A stretch of DNA of 64,000 nucleotides from Lytechinus variegatus. Lineage: Eukaryota > Echinodermata > Echinoidea > Temnopleuroida > Toxopneustidae. The DNA lies in the NCBI RefSeq assembly GCF_018143015.1, contig NC_054746.1, forward strand, positions 31,275,129 to 31,339,128. The letters run 5' to 3'. The notes under the pieces were generated by a model, which worked only from the letters and a program-made list of their open reading frames with translations, was not told the origin of the DNA and did not search any database. A program made the position numbers and the translations under genes. Shown here in pieces: positions 1 to 10,103 of this stretch (position 1 is the first letter of the stretch; the number at the start of each line of letters is the position of its first letter).

Positions 1-92
1 TGAACAATAGACTTCATGCACTCCGTGTTTATTGCGAATAGAATGTGACTTAAGTCGAACAAAGCGGGCAAAAAGTTAATTAATGCACTTAC

Positions 93-197
93 ATCAAAAT
101 ATTTAGTAGATATTCCAAGCCGCTCATGGAGAGGGATGCATTTAAGACGCCGTGCTAAATCCACATAGTCAATCTTGAACAGCTTCCCAATTTCAGT
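93..197 (-). CDS. AVEN: AVEN orthologue, fourth visible exon (partial gene)
   Basis: On the minus strand this 105-bp stretch is flanked by a TACAG acceptor and a GTAAGTGC donor. It reads in one open frame (phase 0 in and out) as 35 residues beginning TEIGKLFKIDYVDLARRLKC. It aligns by eye with the region of vertebrate AVEN that follows the EKEWD segment (human: YVDSELLVRALQELPLCLRL), sharing the acidic/aromatic start, the L-R-L core and the P-L spacing. AVEN binds Bcl-xL and Apaf-1, restrains caspase-9 activation and acts in ATM signalling; that is family knowledge. The gene continues past the left edge of the window, so the C-terminal exons are not seen. The order of exons on the minus strand agrees with the AVEN protein order. 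Confidence 0.8.
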
Positions 198-681
198 CTG
201 TATTAAAAACAAATCAACATAGAATTAGTTTTTGGTAAAACAAAAAATTAACATATACATTTCATGTCAACAATGGGAGAAGAATCAAATATAATAGATG
301 CAAAGTTTTCCATCTCTCTGAATCGATTTGTCCATTCCTGCATTAAATAACATACAATTTCAAGTCATTATCTCTATTAAGGAAAGATGGAACCATGTTA
401 ACCACAAAGTAAAATATAAAATATGATGTTCGATATAACCTACGTTGATTTTTAGCCACTAGCAGGAATACCCTTCCAAAAGTAAGATTTTTACTGACTT
501 CGTAAAACTGTATGGTCCAGTATGTGCAGAATTCCATCAAACTTGCACCTGCATGTATTCTATGGCTACCAACATTACAAAATCGTAATACATTGTCATC
601 CTCGTAAAGTCTGTAAACGTATTACAATATTGCGGCTTTAAGAGTTACGTTCAATAATCGCATCATTTAGGTAATACAAAC

Positions 682-755
682 CTCAGTTTCATCATCCTGA
701 TCATCTCCATCCCACCATACTTCATCCTTCATTCGAAGCTGAGATGAAGCATCAT
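682..755 (-). CDS. AVEN: AVEN orthologue, third visible exon
   Basis: A 74-bp minus-strand exon lies between a GACAG acceptor and a GTTTGT donor. With the single G carried over from the preceding exon it encodes 25 residues, DDASSQLRMKDEVWWDGDDQ followed by DDETE, and ends in phase 0. This matches the AVEN block that in human reads GDSFSQFRFAEEKEWDSEA: small polar residues, then Q-x-R, then acidic residues with a tryptophan. The donor GTTTGT is weaker than consensus but the phases on both sides fit exactly. The intron that follows (198-681) holds nothing I recognise. Confidence 0.82.
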
Positions 756-1329
756 CTGTCAAAAACAAAATTAATGGACAACACAAGTGAGAATTAATTC
801 AATGCGACTAAATAACATAAAAAGTGCTCTATTATTACAAAATGGGTACATTCACAATTTACAAAATATATGGCCACGCATTTTTAACTTGCACTTCTTC
901 TGTGTTACACCAAATCGATGTTTAAAATAATACAATATTTGCTAGAGAATGAAATGTTAAAATAATACCAAGTTACCAATGTCATAATACTACAGTACCT
1001 CTCCATTTGGTCAACGATTTTTTTTTCTTTCTTGGGGGGGGGTTAACAAAAGCATCCAGATAAAAACACATGGCCATATACTAAGTACAAAATCAAAGTC
1101 TTAAGAGCTTTTTTCTACCACAAAGACAAAAGAAAAAAGAAACATGGGATGCTGAATTACTTGTCTTCAATATCTCAATTGATAAACTTATAGACAAATC
1201 AGTTATCCAATGAACAGTATGAGTAGAACAGGTACAGGTATGCTGCCTTTATCATGTGGTTACTTTTCCTTCCATCAAGCGATAATCCCTTGAAAATGCA
1301 GCTTAGACTATTATTTCATACCCTGATGA

Positions 1330-2050
1330 TCAGCTTCCGATGTCTTCCACGACCTTTGTTGTTGAGAAGTAGGCCTATCCCGTTTCTTCTGAATGAATTG
1401 TTGAACATGCTCTCAGCAATAGATGCCATCAAAACTGCAAAGCAGTGTGTGGCATCAGGAAGTCTATTGATTAGCTCACAGATCTCACCAACGGGCCATC
1501 ATATCCAGTAGATGATCTGTATTTTTTGTTGTGATTGAGACGCCCATGGTACTTCTTGCCATCATTCTTGTGACCTTTAGCAGGTGCATACTCAACTCTT
1601 TCACGAGGAGTACTTCTTTTGATACTTTATGCTTGATTACCATTGCTATTTGGCTTCAGATGTCACCAAGGTATCCTCCCAAGGCTAATTGGATAGAGCT
1701 CTGCCATGTGTTTAGACAATGTGGGAAAGGCGAGGTGACATAGTGCTTGCATTGCTGCTGGCAACCTGCAAAATACATCATGGTTTCCACACATTGGGAG
1801 TTGTTCAGTTACAGCAAACATTGCAAAATATTCTGATCCTGTGTTGAATAATCTACATGTACATGTAGGCCAATAATCTGAGTAAAGAAGCTCCAGCATT
1901 CTGAGATGTAATCTGAGTTATCGTCATTTATCGTTTGTGCCATCTTCTGGCCTTTTTTCCATGGGTATCTGACTTCTCTTGGAAACAAGCCTTCAGATGA
2001 CGAGCCTTTTGTTCTTTCATCGAGGAAAGACTTGTTTGGGGGATGGTCCA
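1330..2050 (-). pseudogene. decayed coding fragments of unknown family in AVEN intron
   Basis: Within the AVEN intron 756-4568 the minus strand carries protein-like stretches in more than one frame. One near 1500-1330 reads PVGEICELINRLPDATHCFA and continues to a basic end rich in N, K, G and R. Another near 1840-1690 includes LPAAMQALCHLAFPTLSKHM. Between them is a basic piece with KGHKNDGKKYHGRLNHNKKY. The pieces run in a plausible order but change frame and meet stops, so I read them as one broken ORF, probably from a mobile element. I do not recognise the family. No splice sites join them convincingly. Confidence 0.3.
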
Positions 2051-2862
2051 GCTGTCAGCTCAATTTCTAGGAATTTCAGGTTTGGTGGTTTACTTCTGGG
2101 GTATTAAGTGGCTCCTTGAATAATTCCTGATCAACTTGCATCTCTGGACCTGACAGGATTGTTTCCATCAACTTTCAGCAGCACCTAAACTAATGAAGCA
2201 AGATATATGTCCAAAACTCCCACTGATTATATGGAGTATTATGTACATTTGTAGGTGCCCAGATGGAACCTTAGTATTTTCCATTTGAAGAAGGAGTTGG
2301 TACTTGTACTGTATGGCTTTAAATAGTTATGGAATATTTTAGAATTATTGAGTCAACAATTAAAAAGTGGTTATTTTTTAAATTGTAATTATTTTTCTTC
2401 CCTGGGAGTCCTGGACCCCTATAACAAGGTACTCACAAAATGTTAGTAAATAGTAATTAATAAATTTCAACAATTGTAACCCCGTTTGCACATACATTAT
2501 TTATCTTTATACCTAACAAACCTCTGGAATTAGCAAGAACAACATTTGTCTAAAAACAAACTATGCATAATTAAAAGCATCTATGCAGTTCTATCTAGAT
2601 ACAAATCTACCAGTATGTGAGTGAAAGGTATATGGTTGTAATATTTAGGATGACACATATTACCACTATGACAATTAGACTAGTCATGTTTATTTATTTT
2701 TTTCAAAACAGGGATTTATAGTAGGATTAGGGTTGTGGTGGAAGTATTTGTTTACAGTAATGCAAAATTGCAAACTACATGTATCAGAATATGAGATAAT
2801 GTTTCTTTGGTACTATGACTCTATGAGTAAGAGTTGCAGGAGAAAAGGAGCAAAAAAAAAAA

Positions 2863-3976
2863 CAAGTGGAATGCCTCTGGCCGTCTCACCTGCATCACGC
2901 GATTCAACATAGCAGCAGTGCTGACTTTGAAAACTACTATAACTCGCACAAGATGTTCAGTGATACTTGGTAACTCTTATTTCCACGTTTTATGAACTAG
3001 ACCAATACAATTTACAGATATAGGATGGTAATTCAACAAATACCCCCAATGTGGCCAAAGTTCATTGACCTCACATGACCTTGATCATGTGACCTGAAAC
3101 TTACACAGGATATTCAGTGATACTTGATTACGCTTACATGTACATGTATGTCCAAGTTTCAAAAGTCAGATCAATAAACTTGCAAAGTTATGATGGTAAT
3201 TCAACAGATACCCCCATTATGACCAAAGTTCATTGACCTTTGACCTTGGTCATGTGACCTAAAATGCGCACAGGGTGTTCAGTGATACTTGATTACTCTT
3301 ATGTCCAAGTTTTATGAACTAGACCAACATACTTTTAAAGTTATGATGGTAATTCAACAAATACCCCCAATTTGGCCAAAGTTCATTTACCCTAAATGAC
3401 CTTTGACCTTGATCATGTGACAGTGACCTGAAACTTGCACAGGATGTTCAGTGATACTTGATTACTATTATGTCCAAGTTTCATGAATCAGATCCAAAAA
3501 CTTTTAAAGTTTTGATTGTAATTCAACAGATACCCCCAAATCGGCCAAAGTTCATTGACCCTAAATGACCTTTGACCTTGGTCATGTGACGTGAAACTCA
3601 TGCAGGATGTTTGGTGATACTTGATTAACCTTATGTCCAAGTTTAATGAACTAGGTCCATATATTTTCTAAGTTATGATGACATTTCAAAAACTTAACCT
3701 CAGGTTAAGATTTTGATATTGATTCCTCCAACATGGTCTAAGTTCATTGACCCTAAATGACCTTTGACCTTGGTCATGTGACATGAAACTCTAATAGGAT
3801 GTTCAGTAATACTTGATTAACCTTATGGCCAAGTTTCATGAACTAGGTCCATGTACTTTCTAAGTTATGATGTCTTTTCAAAAACTTAATCTCAGGTTAA
3901 GATTTGATGTTGACGCCGCCCCCGCCGTCAGAAAAGCGGCGCCTATAGTCTCACTCTGCTATGCAGGTGAGACAAA
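2863..3976. repeat. transposon-like repeat with internal DR1-type tandem units, copy 1
   Basis: The element begins near ACAAGTGGAATGCCTCTGGC and has the terminal inverted motif GTCTCACCTGCA (2883-2894) opposed to TGCAGGTGAGAC (3962-3973). Between them lie about six diverged direct repeats of roughly 160-190 bp. Each carries the core CAAAGTTCATTGACC, usually the string TGACCTTTGACCT, and then GTCATGTGACC. Exact TGACCTTTGACCT occurs at 3235, 3397, 3566 and 3758. The end carries a GC-rich palindromic stretch (GACGCCGCC ... GCGGCGCC). A near-full-length second copy is at 24927-26026 and a worn one at 35851-36390. No coding capacity; a non-autonomous family. Confidence 0.8.
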
Positions 3977-4568
3977 AACTAAAAAAAATGCCATTCTTGT
4001 CTTTGTATTCAAAGACTGTTTTTGTCTTCCTCAAATGTACCTTACAAACTTATGTAAAGTTGTAAACAAAATAAATCTATCGTGTTCTTTGATTCATTCT
4101 TTATCCAGCATTATTTATATACAGCTAAATTATGTTGACTATTGGCATGCACACACAGCGATTCGACTTCTGAAAGGTGCTTAAATGTACATTGTAGATT
4201 GTAGAATGACATTGAAGGTGTATCACAATTTCACAAAGCTGTTTGTGGGTAAATGTTCATTTATGCACAAGCAGGACTTCACAGATGAATGATGACCTAT
4301 ACTTGGGTGATGGGTTCTCTCAATCAGTTTTATTCATCTGCGTAAGTTGACAATATGACATCCAATTTTCATACATTAACATCTAAATAAAAAACAAACC
4401 TGATAAAATTTTGTCAAATTTTGATCAGGGACACAGGAAATCGGACCCCTAAATTAAAACAGGATCAAATTTGTTATCTCATTTAATGCCACCCTGATTT
4501 CAGAGTCTCTACAGATACATCTATCAGTATGGTTTATAAACAAATTGGTCAATAACAATTCATCTCAC

Positions 4569-4698
4569 CTGATTTGGATAAAAGCTTTTGAAAGTCTTCC
4601 CCCCTTGGTTCTGAACGGACTTTCTCTGTCTCTGTGTCAGGATCAACAACAAAATCTTCATATTTTTCCCAGTTGCTTTCGACCTTTCTTCTTGAATA
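4569..4698 (-). CDS. AVEN: AVEN orthologue, second exon (SRRK/SNW core)
   Basis: A 130-bp minus-strand exon is bounded by a TTTCAG acceptor and a GTGAGA donor. It reads YSRRKVESNWEKYEDFVVDP, then an acidic stretch, and ends RGEDFQKLLSKS plus one base of a split codon (phase 0 in, phase 1 out). This is the diagnostic AVEN core: human has YSKRKIVSNWDRYQD followed by RGTDFSVLLSSAG. The hallmark residues S-R-R-K, S-N-W, K/R-Y and the R-G-x-D-F-x-x-L-L-S motif are all present. This exon is the firmest basis for naming the gene. The split codon completes as Asp in the next exon (755-682). Confidence 0.92.
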
Positions 4699-4956
4699 CT
4701 GAAACGGAAAAAAAAAATTTGTTATATGACAAATGGCAATGATTCAAATATTGGAATGCATAACACTGCTATCTGGAGGTGTATAGTGGAGAGTCCAAAT
4801 CACAGTGATTGTAATGAATGTGTATACAAAAGACAAAGACCAAACTAAGCTATCTTATTTGAAAATGAAAGGACAGTATTTAGCAGGATACACATGTACG
4901 GTAGGTATGAAGGTAATGTTTGTGTGTGTGTGTATGACACTTGTAAGACATATATG

Positions 4957-5791
4957 TAGGGGAAGGTGGGGTAAGTTGTGACACTTTTTGCATTTTGCAT
5001 ATTAGAATTGATATGACTAGTACTATTGTAGAAATAAGTAACTTGCCTTTAAATTTGATTCTTTGAAAGTGTTTTTCACCTACATATAACTTTCTACCCC
5101 CACACTGAAAGTCATCGTGACCTTTGAAAAAAACGATGTCAAATGGCTCAACTTGCCCCATATATGGGGTAAGTTGAGCCACAAAAACTACGTACAAAAA
5201 GTATGGGGGGAGAACCAGCATGTCAATTTTTTGTTTAAAGTATTTTCACTTGCTAATTCTCTATAAATACTAACGTCCTTTAAAAGGAAAAGAGCAGTCA
5301 TGTAAATTTGCTCCTTTCAGCCTGCATTTCAATCGATTTTTATGGTTTGTTTTTTAAGATACATTACCATAAGAATTACCATGGCTCAACTTGCCCCATG
5401 CTGTTTGGCTCAACTTACCCCAGTCCGAACTTAGTGCGATAATTTTGTATCCACACATTTATTATGCATCCATCATATAAAAGACTATACGAATGAAGAT
5501 CCATACCTGGACTAACAATGTTGTTATCATGTCTTTACTACATTCAAAGACGTGTGTGTGTATAAAGCACTTATCTATTTCACACTCTTTTTTACTTTTT
5601 TGGCTGAAATTCATACTTTTCCCTCTAAAAAACTTATTTTTGTTTCAAAGTGGAAAACAATGTGGTGGGGTTAGGGGTTATGCTACGGGTCATCAATACA
5701 TGACTCCACCACAATGTTTGACTCATTCTTTATTGGCCTGGGGCTGGTGGCTCAACTTGCCCCTATGCTCAACTTACCCCACCTTCCCCTA
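4957..5791. mobile_element. 835-bp MITE with 22-bp TIRs, TA-type ends
   Basis: The ends are exact inverted repeats of 22 bp starting TAGGGGAAGGTGGGGTAAGT and closing with ACTTACCCCACCTTCCCCTA. If the outer TA pairs are read as the duplicated target, the element has the TA dinucleotide target typical of Tc1/mariner-type elements. Several internal copies of the sub-motif GGCTCAACTTGCCCC and its complement occur, including a compact palindrome at about 5143-5181 (CAACTTGCCCCATATATGGG core). Nothing coding is seen. Confidence 0.8.
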
Positions 5792-6107
5792 CTGAATATC
5801 ACCATGTGAGTTTGGCAATATTTGAAAATTTGGACGATAGTTTGCTTATTTTATCTCATGATTTAATGGAATTTTTGAAATATATTTTGCACTAAGTTCA
5901 TATTACAGGTACCGGTATTCATCATCTGCCTTTGCCATGGCTAAATTAATTTCTTCAATTTTTTTTTATAAGTGACAAAAAAGTTTGCAGGATTCATTTC
6001 TCAAATTCCATGATCAGGCCTCACAAGCATATGTTCAAAATTACACATTTCGAGCAAACTGTCACTGGTTTACATGTACCCTGTATGTAGATTAACAAGG
6101 TGGTCCA

Positions 6108-6680
6108 TGAACCACAAGTCTCGCCTGATATCGCGATCACTAAAATATGCAATATGATTTTTTGACCTGATCAATCCTCATGGACACATGTGGGGTATTT
6201 AATACCCAATGGTTATTAGTACTAAGTGTAAGCACAATTAATGCAAAAATAAAGAAATTAGAGCAATTTAATCAAAAACTTGACTTTTTGACCCATAGAT
6301 AATCTTTGACCCCATCAGCCTCATGGACACACTTGTGGTATTACCCAATAATCATATGAACCAAGTTTCAACAACATAACTGATGCAGAAATAAAAGAAA
6401 ATAAGGCCAGGTTGAACAAAAACTTTTTTAAAAATTTGAACAGAAACAACCTTATATCATTTGACCTTTGACCTCCATATGATCTATGACCCCATCACCC
6501 TCACAAATATTACCCAAGGATTATGTACCAAGTATGAACTTATACAGAAATAAAGAAATGAGAGCACCTTTAAAATTTTGGAGGAGACTATAAAGTTAGA
6601 CTTTCCCAGACAGACACACCAACAGGAAAAGTGATTACAAAGTCTCTAGTTTAGTTGTACTTCTTTCAGGTGAGACAAAA
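6108..6680. repeat. repeat related to the GTCTCACCTG family, short form
   Basis: The ends GTCTCGCCTGA (6118-6128) and TCAGGTGAGAC (6666-6676) are inverted repeats closely resembling those of the larger element at 2863-3976. Internally there are three to four diverged units with TTTGACC, CCCATCA(C/G)CCTCA and ATTACCCAA, each about 110-130 bp. One TGACCTTTGACCT is at 6462. I take it as a sister family with the same ends but a different tandem unit. Confidence 0.65.
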
Positions 6681-7565
6681 AAGCAGAAATTTGAGGCCTT
6701 GGAATGAAATTCTTGAAATTTTTTTCACCTTTTCAATGTGGATTTTGTTAATGACAATCTATGCATTGCAAATGTAATTAGGTTTGTAGTTGTTGTGTGA
6801 CATTGGTTTATACATTACCATCAGAAATAGAATTGCACAGCTGTAGATCTAGACTTGATCGACTACAGGTACCATACCTGTGCACAGATCGACGTACATT
6901 TAGTAGCCTGGATTAACCAGGGTGACCAGACGTCCCGTATTTGCCGGGATCATCCTGTATTTTGCTCCTTTGTCCCGGAGTCCCGACAAACCCTTCCCGG
7001 GATGCTTATTTGTCCCGTAATTCAGAATATCGAACAAAATGTAGTTAATATATTTAAAAGTGACAAAGTTTAATCAAATAACCAACGGATGACGAAGAAA
7101 ATCGGAAGAGACAAAGAAAATTGACAACTGTAATGTAAACTTAGGCAAGTTCTGCAGTGATTTTTTTGCTAACCCAATTCCAATAATACATTGCAAACGA
7201 ACTGGCCTCCAGCCTGTGTGTGGCAGGCTATACTAGCTAGGCATATATGATCGGAGCAGATTCTCAATGGTGCAAACAATTCACATGATAGTATTTCCAC
7301 CAAACTAGGCCCGGTTTGAAAACCCATTTTTGATGCACGTGTACACGGCGTGTTTTCGGTCGTGTACACGTGTACACGTTGTAAACAATGAGTGAGAGTG
7401 AGTTACGGTATTTTTTCAGTGTTTCCTACATGTAGCCTAAGTCACGGTTTTAAAGCTTACCTGAGAAGTTAGAAGTATCAATCCACAAAACTTGGTGCAA
7501 TTAAAAAGTTTACTCAGCTTAGCAGCGTATTAAATTGATAAAGAATGCAAAAGTAAATCATTGCA

Positions 7566-7985
7566 ATGCCCTAGTTAGCGCCGACGTTCGTTGGATGCGC
7601 ATTTTGCATACTGTACCGTATATGCATGCACAGATCGCTGCAGAATTAAGTGTAACTGAAGTTATCAATTGATTTTCATTATTTTATTGCCAATTTGAGG
7701 AGTGTGTGTTAGTAGGCTTGTAGCACATGTTTATGAGCGTAAAACACGTAACTGGAGCAATGATCGCTGTCGCAATTGGTGATTCTCAAATTGGCTCTAA
7801 AAGTGATTGAAGAACGCTTTCGAGTCTCCAGTTAGGTGATATACGTTCATACACATGTGCTACAAGCCTACAAACACACGCTCCTCAAATTGGCAATAAA
7901 ATAATGAAAATCAATCGATAACTTCAGTCACACTCAATTCTGCAGCGAAATGCGCATCCAACGAACGTCGGCGCCAACGAACGTA
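7566..7985. repeat. long hairpin (foldback) of about 170-bp arms
   Basis: The left arm, from GCGCCGACGTTCGTTGGATG through GCCAATTTGAGGAG and GCTTGTAGCACATGT, is mirrored by the right arm from ACATGTGCTACAAGC through CTCCTCAAATTGGC to CATCCAACGAACGTCGGCGC. The loop is about 100 bp. The flank CTAGTTAGCGCCGAC reappears in inverse near 14610-14630 without the hairpin, so the hairpin looks like an insertion into one arm of the enclosing element. Confidence 0.75.
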
Positions 7986-8252
7986 GAGGGCAGCAACACA
8001 CAAGCGTGTTGCTCTAAGGAAGGTCAACTCCGCTCGAATTTTGTGACCACTCTAAAAAATAAGGGGGACTTTTCGGAAATTTGTCGAGTTGATTTTTTTT
8101 CATTTGTTAATTTTTAATATTTTTAATGAACAATTATTAGGTCGGTTATTCTAGGTAGAAATATTACAAATATTACTTTTATTTTTAATGAAATTATTTA
8201 GCTTAAATAATCATGAGTTTGACATTTTTTCTCATTTTGGAATATTAAGTCT

Positions 8253-9436
8253 ATGACGAGGATACCTCTTATCTCTTATTTTCCTCTGCTGAATTTCGCT
8301 GCACCACTAATAGGGACAGTGATTTTCCGCGATCGCGGAAAACGGACGGAATTCACGGAAAATGCTTTTTGAAACGGAAAGTGGCATTTCAAACGGAAAA
8401 TCACGGAAAACGCATTTTCCCTCAAAATACACAGAATAGCAACAGAAATTACTCCAAAATCACAACAAAATGAGAATATTACATGGCCACAAAACCCCAG
8501 AAAACACGATCTCACTTCGCTACAATCATGACAATTCACAAATCATGACTGCACCCGACATCAGCACACTCGATTGTACAGTACCCCACGCCCGTACATA
8601 CCCGGCCTGCCGGCCGGGTTGGGCTTCACTGCACTGTACCAAAGATCGTTCCAACGATGAACGGTCGTGTGTTGCTGCCCTCTACGTTTGAAGATGTAAC
8701 AGCACGATATCGTGGTCTTAAAATCCAAGATGGCGGATCGGCAAAAGCCGTTGACTGATGATAACGATGTCAAAAAACCCCCCAAATTATCGATGAAAAA
8801 TCATTTCACCGTGAAATAATGCTAATGATGTGAGAGGTGAGGATGTATGCATGCTAAATGTCTTTGTAAAAATATTATTTACACCCGCATAGATCCGATT
8901 AGAACGGATTCTATTGTGTTGTTGGTACAGTAGCAGATACAAAGTTGGACTAGTGCGAGTGTACGTGTAATTTTGCTATTCAATGTGGAAACGGAATTGT
9001 CACTTTTCCGTGTGTACAAAGTCTATGGGGAAACGGAATTTCCGTTTTCTGACGTGCTGAAACGGAATTTGAGATTTTCTGAAACGGAAAAGGCAATTTT
9101 TTGAAACGGAAAATCACTGTCCATACACTAATAAATGCATAACTACCGTTATAATCGAGGTCAATTTTCTGGCCTGGGTGCGCCGAGTCTGGGCCGGTCG
9201 CGTAGCTACTAGTAACGTTGATGATGCGCTGGGGCTTCAGTCTACTCGTCTTAGACGAGGATACCTCTTATCTCTTATTTTCCTCTGCTGAATTTCGCTG
9301 CACCACTAATAAATGCATAGACAACTACCGTTATAATCGAGGTCAATTTTCTGGCCTGGGTGCGCCGAGTCTGGGCCGGTCGCGTAGCTACTAGTAACGT
9401 TGATGATGCGCTGGGGCTTCAGTCTACTCGTCTTAG
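8253..9436. repeat. tandem duplication of a ~182-bp unit, first copy interrupted
   Basis: The unit starts GACGAGGATACCTCTTATCT and ends CTTCAGTCTACTCGTCTTA. The second copy is intact at about 9254-9436. The first copy is split: its left part is 8253-8312 and its right part 9126-9253, separated by the 813-bp MITE. The two copies are almost identical apart from a short internal indel, so the duplication is young and the MITE arrived after it. Confidence 0.8.
8313..9125. mobile_element. 813-bp MITE with GGACAGTGATTTTCCG ends
   Basis: Terminal inverted repeats contain GGACAGTGATTTTCCG on the left and CGGAAAATCACTGTCC on the right. They are flanked by the direct repeat CACTAATA (8305-8312 and 9126-9133), an 8-bp target duplication. 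The uninterrupted sister copy of the host unit at 9254-9436 shows the empty target. Internally there are many repeats of AACGGAA and a short palindrome TTTTCCGCGATCGCGGAAAA. The ends and 8-bp duplication suit a hAT-like non-autonomous element. An AAGATGGCGG motif lies at about 8727. Confidence 0.82.
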
Positions 9437-10103
9437 ATCTTCTAGCAACATACATAATGACGTCTAATTTGCCTGGTCTGATTTGAAGTGCAATTGCTTC
9501 AGGGCTGATGCTTATCAACGATAAGTCTATAAATCTTCATACAAGGCGCCGAATCCCCGAAATCCGGGTCTAAATTTCAACTTCGAGTCCGAGACTATGG
9601 ACGGCGAAAAAAACCCTCATGCATCGGATGCATTGCATTGGCTGCGCGCTGCGCTGCAGCTGAGCTGCACAGCCAGGCGCTGGCGTCGCGTCGAAGGTCG
9701 ATAATCATTGAGCAACCAAACTTCCAAAGCCAAATTAAAGCTTGAATAAACGGCCACCTATTCACATTTTCCCTGGTTTTCTTCAATAATTTCTAAGAAA
9801 AATCAGCCAATTCTGGGAAATTGATTGCAATGTTACATCGTTTGCAGAGTGCCATCATCGTTTTGCGTTAGACCTTAGTTATACTTAGATCTAGGCCTAG
9901 ACTAGAAGAAATGGGAGCTAGATAGATTTTACACCATCTTAATTTATGATTTTGGGCAGAAAGTAGATTTGATTGACAGCATCCATATCTTAATTTGACC
10001 ATTGATTCTGTGCAATCAAAGACTTTTACATAATTTGTTTGCCATATTGCAAGAATTGGTAAATTTTCCTGGGCCTGCATGGCCTGGGCTTGGCTGGCAG
10101 AAC

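Noticed and set aside
9306-9518. Minus-strand frame of 70 codons
   Set aside because: Lies within the 182-bp duplicated unit; no coding features.
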